Origin: Clostridium sp. OS1-26
GTDB lineage: Bacteria > Bacillota > Clostridia > Clostridiales > Clostridiaceae
Direction: 5' to 3'
Length of the DNA: 64,000 bases
Assembly (NCBI RefSeq): GCF_030915445.1
Contig: NZ_CP133264.1
Coordinates: 4,807,208 to 4,871,207, forward strand
Both the position numbers and the translations under genes were made by a program. How positions within the stretch are numbered: position 1 is the stretch's first letter; each line of letters starts with the position of its first letter. Shown piece by piece: positions 9,774-17,800 of the stretch. Under the pieces are notes generated by a model, which was not told where the DNA came from, ran no database searches, and worked only from the letters and a program-made list of their open reading frames with translations.

Positions 9774-9930
9774 GAATCAGATGGGGTTTCAAAACCCCAC
9801 CTGATTCTTAGTTGAACGAATCCAGGGACGTAGCCGCTATTTACTCCCTCTTTGAGAAAAGCAGATATCCCAAATCTGTGATTTGGTGATAGTCGCTTTC
9901 ACAGAGTGCGAGGGAGTATTAGAGCGGGTA
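9774..9930. mobile_element. Palindromic mini-element resembling an IS200/IS605-derived MITE
   Basis: About 160 bp without ORFs. One end (9774-9807) is a near-perfect hairpin with TGGGGTTT/AAACCCCA core and GAATCAG flanks. The other part (9850-9917) is a ~70-base structure closed by ACTCCCTC/GAGGGAGT. Subterminal hairpins of this sort are found at ends of IS200/IS605 elements, and a structured RNA next to the right end recalls TnpB-associated omega RNAs. No transposase is nearby; assignment is inference. Confidence 0.4.
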
Positions 9931-10031
9931 GTCATCGGATAAAACATTTTACAATACATAACGAACATGGCCTTATGTATTAATATAATTATACAAGCTA
10001 TCGTAGCATAAATAAAGGATTTTATGTAAAA

Positions 10032-10568
10032 TTATATACCTGCTCCTAAGCTCCTTGCCATTGTTGAGTATTGGCTATTTTCTACATCTTTTCTGGTATT
10101 TGCTCCTAAAGCGAGGACCATACCGCCTTCTTGCCAGTGAAGATAATTACATATAGCATGAAAATTTGCTTTCAAAGTATCCATTGCCCAATCATCCTTA
10201 TCATTGCCAGCAGCAATTAAAAAAAGCTTTTTTGATGTCTCATGTAATATAGGATTAACAGAAAAAAATCGGTCAATAGCACCCTTGAGTTGTGCTGTTA
10301 TACCAAAATAGTAGAGTGGTGTTACTAAAACAACTGCATCAGCTGTCAATAGATGTGGATAAATTTTTGACATATCATCATCATATACACATCTTCCTTC
10401 GTTCTTGCGACAGTGATAGCAACCTATACATGGATGAATATCTAATTTAGCTGTTTCAAAACGAACTACTTCATGACCTACTTCCTTTGCACCAATACAA
10501 AACTCATCAGCAAGGAATGCTGTAGTTCCCTGTGAATGTGGACTTCCTGTTAAAACCAATACCTTCAT
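10032..10568 (-). CDS. Iron-sulfur flavoprotein / NADPH-dependent FMN reductase family
   Basis: 178 residues. The flavodoxin-like fold is shown by LVLTGSPHSQGTT (FMN phosphate loop) and VVLVTPLYYFG. A compact cysteine motif C-x2-C-x2-C-x6-C (CIGCYHC...C, residues ~49-62) matches the 4Fe-4S site of the Isf family, which transfers electrons from ferredoxin to acceptors such as O2 or quinones. The start at 10568 has AGGAGGT; a longer frame upstream is not preceded by one. Physiological acceptor unknown. Confidence 0.82.
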   Translation of the reverse strand: MKVLVLTGSPHSQGTTAFLADEFCIGAKEVGHEVVRFETAKLDIHPCIGCYHCRKNEGRCVYDDDMSKIYPHLLTADAVVLVTPLYYFGITAQLKGAIDRFFSVNPILHETSKKLFLIAAGNDKDDWAMDTLKANFHAICNYLHWQEGGMVLALGANTRKDVENSQYSTMARSLGAGI

Positions 10569-10701
10569 TTCAATACCTCCTAATGTGTATATAATTTTAT
10601 TTAGCAATTTCTTAAAACTCTGACTTAACTCAATTATACGAAACAACAGACACCCCTATATATTAATCTCTATCTCAGTAACAGTTATAATACAGACTTT
10701 T

Positions 10702-11613
10702 TTAATCATTTAATGACAATTCAGATTTAAATATTATAACAGCATTTCCAGAGACTTTAACTTCTACAGGCTCTTCATTTTCTATCTTTACTTCAACTTC
10801 AATAACACCTGGTCGCTTTATAGCTTCACCCTGCTTAGCCTTGAATTTAAATAAAGAATTATTGTGCTTAATAAGATTATGATGAACAAGGTATGCACAT
10901 AAAGGACCATTTGCATTGCCAGTTACAGGATCTTCATTAATGCCTATTGCAGGTGCAAACATTCTGCCATGTATTAAAATATCACTATCTTGTGAATTAA
11001 CCGTAAAAACATAATATCCATTACATTTAATAACCTTACTCAGCTTAGAGAGTCTGCCAAAATCCGGCTGTATTGTGTTTAAAGTTTCATTGCTTTTTAT
11101 ACCAACCATAACTTTAGAATGACCTGTTGAAACAATCTGTATTTCATAGTCTTCCAATAAATCACTCTTTGTTATATTAAGTGCTGCTAGAAGTTCTTTT
11201 TTATTTACGCCATCAATAATAGTACCAAACTCAATTTTCCCCTGGGTCATAACAATTTTATAATCCCCATTTTCTTTTACTATATCAACTGGCAAAATTC
11301 CAGCACCTGTTTTATGATAAACTTTTGAAGTATCGAGTCCATTTTCAATAGCACGTGCATAATGGGCAGCAATAGTAGCATGTCCACAGATTGGTACTTC
11401 ACTTGTTGGAGTGAAAAAACGTGTATGAACATCATATTCATGGCTATTTGAAGAGAAAATAAAGGCTGTCTCAGAATTATTAAGTTCCCTAGCTATTTTC
11501 TGCATTTCATAATCAGTTAATCCATCTGCATTTGTTATTACTCCTGCTGGATTTCCTGTGAATTTTTCCTTTGTAAATGAATCAATTTGGTATAAATTAT
11601 ATTTTCTTGTCAT
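10702..11613 (-). CDS. PhzF-family epimerase/isomerase (copy 1)
   Basis: 303 residues with PhzF hallmarks: FTGNPAGVI near the N-terminus, the catalytic glutamate region NNSETAFIF, FTPTSEVPICGHATIAA, and EDPVTGNANGPL near residue 235. Family members have the diaminopimelate epimerase fold; true PhzF makes phenazines but most homologues have unknown substrates. A GAGGGGG site precedes the ATG. It is downstream of the MocR regulator at 11756-13234 on the same strand and is probably linked to it. Confidence 0.9.
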   Translation of the reverse strand: MTRKYNLYQIDSFTKEKFTGNPAGVITNADGLTDYEMQKIARELNNSETAFIFSSNSHEYDVHTRFFTPTSEVPICGHATIAAHYARAIENGLDTSKVYHKTGAGILPVDIVKENGDYKIVMTQGKIEFGTIIDGVNKKELLAALNITKSDLLEDYEIQIVSTGHSKVMVGIKSNETLNTIQPDFGRLSKLSKVIKCNGYYVFTVNSQDSDILIHGRMFAPAIGINEDPVTGNANGPLCAYLVHHNLIKHNNSLFKFKAKQGEAIKRPGVIEVEVKIENEEPVEVKVSGNAVIIFKSELSLND

Positions 11614-11755
11614 GATTTTCCCCCTCTAAAGATGTTATAAACTTATAGATTAGAATTCATTTTTTTAATTCGAGGAAATTAATATCCATTTATTATATAA
11701 TTAATTATAGTCTTATTGGAATATACATACCAGTACGCACTTTTTACTTAGATAC

Positions 11756-13234
11756 TTACTCTTTGGAAAGTGGAGTAAAAGTTGTATTTAGAAGTTCCAT
11801 AAGCTTACACAGTTCTATTATAGTATTTTCAAGATCTTCTAAATAAGTAAAACATATTCTAAGATGATTGAATTCCACTTCATTAGGATAACATACAGTT
11901 CCAGGTAAAAAGAAAATATTCTTTGTTGTTATACAGTGATACAATAGTTTCTCTACATTGAAACTTTCAGGAAGAGTAATCCAAATATTTATTCCGCCTT
12001 CAGGTATAGTCCATTTTGTTCCTGAAGGTGCATAATTCTTTAATAAATTAATTACTCTATCACGTCTTTTTAACAATTCTTTATTTAGATTTTCTATATA
12101 ATATGTGACTTTATTTGACTGAATAAAGTCTAAAATTGTCTTTTGACTTAGCATAGATGTTCCAAGATCATGATTAGCTTTAGCGGTTATAAGTCTTGAA
12201 AGTATTGATCCCTCTGATACAATAGCTGCTAATCTGTATGCAGGTCCAAGGATTTTACTAAGCCCTTTTATATAAATTACATGTCCATCAGTATCAATAG
12301 ATTTTATTGACCTAACTTTTTCTTTTTTATATGAAATTTCACTCCAAGGATCATCCTCAACTATAATACTGTTGTTATATTTAGCTATATCAAGAAGTTC
12401 TCTCTTTCGTTTAAGACTCATACTATATCCAGTTGGGTTATGAAAATTTGGCATAGTATAAATAATTTTCGGTGAGTAATTATCACATAAGTTCATTAAT
12501 ATATCAGTTCTCATACCTTCATTGTCAACAGGTACAGTTAAAATTACTGCTCCTCTACTTTTAAATAGATCTATAGCACCGGGATAAGTAGGAGCTTCCA
12601 TAACTACTATGTCCCCAGGTCCAATAAATGTACCTGATATAAGACTTATTCCTTGCTGAGAACCAGTAGTAATTAAAATGTTTTCAGCTGTAGTAATTAT
12701 TTCTTTTGATTTTAAGTATTCACTTAATACACTTCTAAATTCATAATCACCCTGAACTGGAGGATATTGAGCAAGAAACTTAAGATTATTTTGGTTTAAA
12801 TTTAATGAGTCTCTCAAAATTGCTGCTGTAGGTAATAGTTTATAATTTAGTGATGCAATTGACAGGTTACGGCAATCATTTGCATAGGTTAAATTAGAAG
12901 AATATTTAAATTGAGATCTAGATAAATAGTCAGGAATAGCCATTTGCCATTGAAAATCATTTTGCTTTGATAAATTACTAAGCTTCTCAATATTAGTTCT
13001 TTGATTAACATAGGTTCCTTTACCTTGTATTGTGGTTGTCAAGCCATTTTCCTCTAGCTCATTATAAACTTTAATTATAGTCATTGGACTAACATTTAAT
13101 TCTTTTGACAAGCTTCTAATGGAAGGTAATTGCTCACCATCTTTTATAAGTCCAGATAAAATTCTATCTGAAAAAAAATTAAATAATTGCTTAGCTATAG
13201 TGATTACGCCATTTCTATCAATCTTAATGTTCAT
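11756..13234 (-). CDS. MocR-family regulator (GntR HTH plus aminotransferase domain)
   Basis: 492 residues. An N-terminal GntR winged helix (LPSIRSLSKELNVSPMTIIKVYNELEENG) is joined to a fold-type I aminotransferase domain with FHNPTG and the PLP lysine in KGLSKILG. MocR proteins sense PLP or amino-acid adducts and often activate a divergent gene while repressing themselves. Start set at ATG 13234 behind GGAGGAA; an upstream in-frame TTG would lie on that site. The divergent ridA gene and two 20-bp-spaced direct repeats at 13366-13395 are the likely targets. Confidence 0.9.
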   Translation of the reverse strand: MNIKIDRNGVITIAKQLFNFFSDRILSGLIKDGEQLPSIRSLSKELNVSPMTIIKVYNELEENGLTTTIQGKGTYVNQRTNIEKLSNLSKQNDFQWQMAIPDYLSRSQFKYSSNLTYANDCRNLSIASLNYKLLPTAAILRDSLNLNQNNLKFLAQYPPVQGDYEFRSVLSEYLKSKEIITTAENILITTGSQQGISLISGTFIGPGDIVVMEAPTYPGAIDLFKSRGAVILTVPVDNEGMRTDILMNLCDNYSPKIIYTMPNFHNPTGYSMSLKRKRELLDIAKYNNSIIVEDDPWSEISYKKEKVRSIKSIDTDGHVIYIKGLSKILGPAYRLAAIVSEGSILSRLITAKANHDLGTSMLSQKTILDFIQSNKVTYYIENLNKELLKRRDRVINLLKNYAPSGTKWTIPEGGINIWITLPESFNVEKLLYHCITTKNIFFLPGTVCYPNEVEFNHLRICFTYLEDLENTIIELCKLMELLNTTFTPLSKE

Positions 13235-13365
13235 AGGAAATTCCTCCAAATATGTTATACACAGTTATACTATAGTTTTTATTGAAAGTGATAGAATATA
13301 TTATATCTAAACTCAATTTCAAATACTAGAATAATTACAATTTACAATGAGCTTACAGAAAAAGA

Positions 13366-13413
13366 ACTGTTACACTAACTATTTGACTGTTACACATATA
13401 ACTGTTTTATAAT
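13366..13413 (+). promoter_or_regulatory. ridA promoter with direct-repeat MocR operator
   Basis: ACTGTTACAC occurs at 13366-13375 and again at 13386-13395, exactly 20 bp (two helical turns) apart, with a partial third copy ACTGTT at 13401. The second repeat overlaps a TTGACT -35 (13383-13388); TATAAT (13408-13413) follows after 19 bp. Direct repeats of this kind are known operators of MocR proteins such as GabR and PdxR; the assignment here is inference. Confidence 0.6.
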
Positions 13414-13454
13414 TATGCTATAAGTTATTTTAAAATATTTGAAGGAGTGATTGT

Positions 13455-13844
13455 ATGAAAAAATTTAGAAATCCTGAAAATGTACATGGACCTGTTGCAG
13501 CTTATACACATCAAATAGAGGTTTCTGGTCAGAATCGTTGGTTGGTTATGTCAGGACAGCTTGGAAAAGACGAGAATGGAGTTCTTCCAGATGATCCGAT
13601 AGAGCAATTAGAAATTGCTATGGATAATATTATTCGAAACTTACATGCAGCTAATATGGATGTTACGGATTTGGTGAAAATAGTATTTTATATGGTCGGA
13701 AACCTTGACAATGCGAAGCGACGTGAAGCTATTTCAAAAATACTAAAAGATCATAACCCTTGCATGACAATGCTATATGTAGTCTCTTTAGCTGATCCAT
13801 CATTTAAAGTGGAAATTGACGCATGGGCATGTTCTGATAATTAA
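13455..13844 (+). CDS. RidA-family (YjgF/UK114) protein
   Basis: 129 residues, usual family length, with GQLGKDENG, AMDNIIRNLHAANM, DLVKIVFYMV and VEIDAWA. Family members hydrolyse reactive enamines/imines released by PLP enzymes. The conserved arginine (R105 in E. coli) is not clearly present (CMTMLYVVSLADP in its place), so this may belong to a subgroup without classical deaminase activity. Divergent from a PLP-binding MocR, which fits amine/imine metabolism. A GGAGTG site precedes the ATG. Confidence 0.85.
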   Translation: MKKFRNPENVHGPVAAYTHQIEVSGQNRWLVMSGQLGKDENGVLPDDPIEQLEIAMDNIIRNLHAANMDVTDLVKIVFYMVGNLDNAKRREAISKILKDHNPCMTMLYVVSLADPSFKVEIDAWACSDN

Positions 13845-13929
13845 CTCGGATATAATAATAGGAAATACTTGTATATTAAAGGCGAACTGTTGATTGAGTA
13901 TTTATATACTATGCGAAAGGGATGATAAA

Positions 13930-14187
13930 ATGACAAAAGTAACAATGTGTCAAAGTTGTGGTTTACCGTTTAACGAAGAACATGCACATTTCATAGCAAC
14001 AGAACCAGACGGAAGTAGAAGCATTTACTGCACAAATTGCTATAAAGACGGAAAATTTATTGACCCCAATATATCTATGGGAGAAATGATTGAGAAAATT
14101 GTACCTGTTTTGGGAAAAGCAATAGGCGAAGATGAAGCAAGAAAAGAACTGACAACTTTATTTCCAACTCTCAAGCGTTGGAAATAA
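13930..14187 (+). CDS. Small zinc-ribbon protein (Zn_ribbon_2 type)
   Basis: 85 residues. MCQSCGLPF...YCTNCYKDGKF gives two CxxC knuckles, the pattern of the putative zinc-ribbon family PF12674 common in Clostridia; the C-terminal half is helical. Start taken at 13930 behind AAAGGGA. It follows ridA by 85 bases and may be co-transcribed. Function unknown. Confidence 0.8.
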   Translation: MTKVTMCQSCGLPFNEEHAHFIATEPDGSRSIYCTNCYKDGKFIDPNISMGEMIEKIVPVLGKAIGEDEARKELTTLFPTLKRWK

Positions 14188-14217
14188 GCATATAAATACC
14201 ATTAAGAACATGATAAA

Positions 14218-14254
14218 ACAGCATTAATATATGTGAATATTAATGCTGTTTTTG
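14218..14254 (+). terminator. Terminator after the zinc-ribbon gene
   Basis: A 13-bp perfect stem (ACAGCATTAATAT and complement) with a 6-base loop is followed by TTTTT. Confidence 0.85.
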
Positions 14255-14351
14255 CGTTATTGCTTATGAGATTTTTTTGTTTTGCACCTCAAAACGGAAA
14301 CCGTTTTTTAAAATTTGACCTCTTTTTGATGGATTTTATAGATTATTGAAT

Positions 14352-14700
14352 TTAATCAAGAGGACTGCGATAACCATAGTCAACCCCAATAGTCAACGTG
14401 CCTTTGAGAAATCCCTCTCCCATTTTAGTAAACTTAGGCCACCCTCCTTGGACGCCGTGAGAATGTCTAAGAACGATATCATTTTCGTTTGTATATGAAC
14501 TGAATCGTCTTAAATTGTATGGTGGCAAGGAATGAATTATGTTTGTTAACCCCTGAGGAAAAAATAGCTGAGTTGTAAGGAGTTATTTAGAATCATCAAG
14601 TATTTTCACATGAAATGGAAGGGACCTTCATCATCGGAACTGGTAAGTACACATTTATCTGTATGCTCGAAACTATAGCTTAAAGTACAAAATTTGTTGT
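14352..14700 (-). pseudogene. Decayed intradiol ring-cleavage dioxygenase-like gene
   Basis: The 3' part (14352-14590) reads LTTQLFFPQGLTNIIHSLPP, then YNLRRF...TNENDIVLRHSHG and MGEGFLKGTLTIGVDYG, the C-terminal pattern of the dioxygenase C family. About 20 codons upstream in another frame is SFEHTDKCVLTSSDDEGPFH, the family's N-terminal CVLTPExTEGPF motif. The middle, with the iron ligands, is deleted and stops interrupt the frame, so the gene is dead. The rest of 14700-15065 shows no clear coding sequence. Confidence 0.6.
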
Positions 14701-15065
14701 ACTGCTATGTCAGAATATTTTCATTAATCCACTGACAACAAGCATACCTTTCATCTTGAAACATTGATAAGATTCTCCTTCGGGTTTCATGATTATATAC
14801 CATTATATGGATCTATCCTGAGGAAGGTGTAGGTTCAAGTGATGAGAGTTCAAAATTAACCTTATCAAATATAAATATTAGTCATGCAACAGACTTTATA
14901 TTTTATCACAATATCTTTGAAATGCGACGTAAAAACTCCGTGAAATATATACACCGTTTTATTATATTAGTTTTGCTATTTTTTTTATTAGTACACTCTT
15001 ATCCTTATTAACATAATATATATTGCAAATATTAAGCGTAACTAAAGAATAGAGGAGATGTTTGT

Positions 15066-16424
15066 ATGAACTGTTGTAAGAAACCAGAGCTAACTGGACG
15101 TATAGTTTTACCAGGAGACCCGCAATACAACGCAGATCGCCAGGATTTTAATAGCTTCTTTAACAAGTTCCCTTTGGTAATTGTCTACGCTCAGGAAACG
15201 CAGGACGTAGTCAACGCCGTGCAATGGGCCCGTTATAGGGACGTACCAATCCGCATTCGTTCCGGTGGTCACAACTATGAAGCATTATCGGTCCTCGACG
15301 CAGGCATAGTAATTGACGTCAGTGAGATGAAAAAGGTTCTGAATGTGAACCATAAATGCAACACTGTCACGATACAGACTGGTCTACGGAACATGGAATT
15401 ATACAATACACTTTGGTCAGAAGGTTTGGTAGTGCCAAGTGGTGTATGTCCAACTCCCGGCGTAGGCGGAGTTACTTTAGGTGGCGGCCACAGTATTTTA
15501 TCACGACCTTGGGGGCTGACACTAGACAATCTATTGGAACTTGAGATGGTGGATGCTGACGGTCGTGTGATACACGCTAGTGCTAACCATAATCCTGATT
15601 TGTTTTGGGCCTATCGCGGAGGTGGAGGCGGAAACTTTGGTATCTGCACCTCTTTTCGTTTTCGGACACACCATATTGATACAGTAGGTTTTGCCGAAAT
15701 CAGCTGGGATCTACAGGACCTAGAGCCGGTATTACGAATCTGGCAGAAATATACTACTCCTTGTGCTGACGAAAAGTTTACTCCTATTCTTTTAGTATCC
15801 TCGGGGCAGCAGTCTTCAATATTAATGCAGGGAGTCTTCCTCGGTTCTGCTAATGAGTTGAGTCAATTGTTACAGCCTTTGCTTCGAGCTGGTTCACCAC
15901 AGAATATTACTATTGAAGATCTGCCTTGGATAGAGGCTGCTACTCGAATAGCTGCAACTCAACCAGCGACTCCACTGCCTTTCAAGAGTGTGGGTCCATA
16001 TCTTTACAACTTGCTGCCAGATAAGGGGATTGCTACAATAAGGCATTTTATTAATGAACCACCAACTTCTCCAGTCACTTTATACTTCCACGGTCTTGGC
16101 GGGGCAGTTGCCAGAGTATCAAGCAAAGCTACAGCTTATTTTTGGCGTAGAGCTCTGTCAAATTTATCAATCTTTGCTACTTGGGACAAAGAGGAAGATG
16201 CTGCACTGGGTATTCGCTGGGTAGAGGATTTCCGCCGAGCTATGCTTCCATTTACCCGAGGTGTTTATGTTAATACCCAGGACCTATCAATCGAGAACTG
16301 GCCTGAGGAATACTACGGTAGCAACTTCCACCGATTGATTCAGGTGAAAGCCAAATACGACCCGCAGAATATCTTCAGATTCCCTCAGAGCATTCCGCCG
16401 TCCACTGAATGTTGCAAAAAATAA
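15066..16424 (+). CDS. FAD-linked oxidase, berberine-bridge-enzyme-like (CotQ-like)
   Basis: 452 residues. The FAD_binding_4 domain (residues ~30-200) has RSGGHNYEALS, whose His can carry covalent FAD, and GVCPTPGVGG, whose Cys fits bicovalent attachment. The BBE domain ends in NWPEEYYGSNFHRLIQVKAKYDPQNIFRFPQSIPP. Both termini carry CCKK (residues 3-6 and the last four), possibly for disulfide or metal links. B. subtilis YvdP/CotQ is a spore-coat protein of this family, so a coat role is plausible. The gene is visibly richer in G+C than its neighbours, suggesting transfer. GAGGAGA precedes the ATG. Confidence 0.88.
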   Translation: MNCCKKPELTGRIVLPGDPQYNADRQDFNSFFNKFPLVIVYAQETQDVVNAVQWARYRDVPIRIRSGGHNYEALSVLDAGIVIDVSEMKKVLNVNHKCNTVTIQTGLRNMELYNTLWSEGLVVPSGVCPTPGVGGVTLGGGHSILSRPWGLTLDNLLELEMVDADGRVIHASANHNPDLFWAYRGGGGGNFGICTSFRFRTHHIDTVGFAEISWDLQDLEPVLRIWQKYTTPCADEKFTPILLVSSGQQSSILMQGVFLGSANELSQLLQPLLRAGSPQNITIEDLPWIEAATRIAATQPATPLPFKSVGPYLYNLLPDKGIATIRHFINEPPTSPVTLYFHGLGGAVARVSSKATAYFWRRALSNLSIFATWDKEEDAALGIRWVEDFRRAMLPFTRGVYVNTQDLSIENWPEEYYGSNFHRLIQVKAKYDPQNIFRFPQSIPPSTECCKK

Positions 16425-16481
16425 TATAAAGAAAAATTATATATTAAGCATTAAGAATGACGTTAATTATTGGTAAATACT

Positions 16482-16522
16482 GGCTTATAGCAGTTTTGCT
16501 ATGGGCCTTCTTGATATTTTAA
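16482..16522 (+). terminator. Probable terminator of the FAD oxidase gene
   Basis: An imperfect hairpin (GGC..TATAGCA / TGCTATG..GCC) is followed by a T-rich stretch, about 60 bases past the stop. The remaining intergenic sequence to 16842 shows nothing else supportable. Confidence 0.4.
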
Positions 16523-16842
16523 TTTTGAATGTATTGTTTTATATAATATAATCAAAAAACGATATATTCGTAATATTGTACAACTATGATCTAATTGATG
16601 TAGAATTATACCATTTACTCCATAAACTTTCATAGTTATATAGGAAAAATAAGAGTTTTTAGACACCGCATTATTCATTTATCAAAGAGCATCGTTTGCA
16701 TTTCCATTTTTAATAGTTACGTCGTATTTTTTCACTATTCGTCACAAAACTAGGGAATATCATCTGTTCTAATCTGAAGTATAAATTACAATTTTGACGT
16801 AACTCAATTATATAAAATACTGAATATCTTCCTTTTTTAAAA

Positions 16843-17433
16843 TTATGCTTTTAGTTCATCATAAAAACTAGCCCATAGACTTATTAAAGTCTTGCCTATA
16901 TCCTCACTGTTTCCCCTAAAGCTGCTCTGCATCTCAACACCGCTGGAAGAGGTTATGAACATGTTTGCTATTTGTTCATAACTCATAGAGGAATTAATTT
17001 CGCCTTTTTCTCTTGCGGTGTGAATAATATTCTTCCAACTACTTAGTTGAACCTCTTTAGACTTTTGCAATCTTTCCTGAAAATCCGGAAAAAGCTTTAT
17101 GGCATCAAAAATTAGAGAAATATAATTAAAACTTGGTACACTGCCTTCCTCATTTTGTTGCTTTAAATTTTCTGCATAATAATTAATATAATCAATGTAA
17201 AAATGATAAAGGGAGTCTTTACTAAATTGGTCATAGGGAACGTCTAAAACAGAAGAAAACGCATCATTGACCAATTCGAGAAAAAGTTGCTCTTTACTTG
17301 TAAAATAGTGATAAAAAGCACCTTTGGACAGCCCTGTCTTTTCTACAATCTCTTTAAGAGTAACTTCTTTAAAACTCTTTTGTAGAAAAAGTTTAAAGGT
17401 AACATCCAAAATATGTTCTCTTGTATTTTTCAC
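16843..17433 (-). CDS. TetR-family regulator (duplicate of the one at 29427-30017)
   Basis: 196 residues with an N-terminal TetR helix-turn-helix (TLKEIVEKTGLSKGAFYHYFTSKEQLF). It is nearly identical to the TetR at 29427-30017. GTG start behind AAGGTGG. Copy 2 follows a VOC gene with a promoter and palindromic operator; here that upstream part is missing (see 17434-17610), so this copy may have lost its promoter and target. Confidence 0.85.
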   Translation of the reverse strand: MKNTREHILDVTFKLFLQKSFKEVTLKEIVEKTGLSKGAFYHYFTSKEQLFLELVNDAFSSVLDVPYDQFSKDSLYHFYIDYINYYAENLKQQNEEGSVPSFNYISLIFDAIKLFPDFQERLQKSKEVQLSSWKNIIHTAREKGEINSSMSYEQIANMFITSSSGVEMQSSFRGNSEDIGKTLISLWASFYDELKA

Positions 17434-17559
17434 ACTGTTCCACCTTTCCTCTGAATTTTTTCGATTTGGTAAGAGGCATCATCTTAATCAACTAGCACTT
17501 TATGTTACTTTTCTGAAACGTGCAACAAGGAGCATCCCAGTTCGTTGTTTGTGCAAAAC

Positions 17560-17610
17560 TTAGACTTTGAGCGAGCCACGGAATCCCCTGGCTCCATAGT
17601 AAGATTCCGT
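17560..17610 (-). pseudogene. Remnant of DUF4256 gene 3' end
   Basis: The minus strand reads SYYGARGFRGSLKV-stop, matching the C-terminus of the longer DUF4256 remnant at 30724-31080. The 17492-17610 segment is a copy of 30664-30776. Confidence 0.6.
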
Positions 17611-17795
17611 ACGTGCCCAATTAAGGCATACGGCTCTTCATATTATTTACACAACCTTGCTCAGCCGCACCGGTTCTCCGTGTTAGTTATACCAGAGACT
17701 TTTCAAATTGTGCATATAATCGCCCAGGCTGGATTAACTAAAAGAAGAACCCCCATCATCTGAGGATTCTCCTTCTTTATTCTACGCTTGGATTA
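17610..17795 (-). mobile_element. Possible group II intron fragment
   Basis: On the minus strand a GAGCCGTATGCC...GGGCACGTACGG stem-loop resembles the GAGCCGTATGCG/CGCACGTACGG hairpin seen in bacterial group II introns. It is preceded by GC-richer sequence unlike its surroundings and has no reverse-transcriptase frame. The fragment abuts the DUF4256 remnant at a short shared string (CGGAATCTTACTAT). Confidence 0.3.
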
Positions 17796-17800
17796 AGTAT

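Noticed and set aside
17545..17763. Plus-strand 72-codon frame and the similar one at 30709-30927
   Set aside because: Both are antisense shadows of the DUF4256 remnant.
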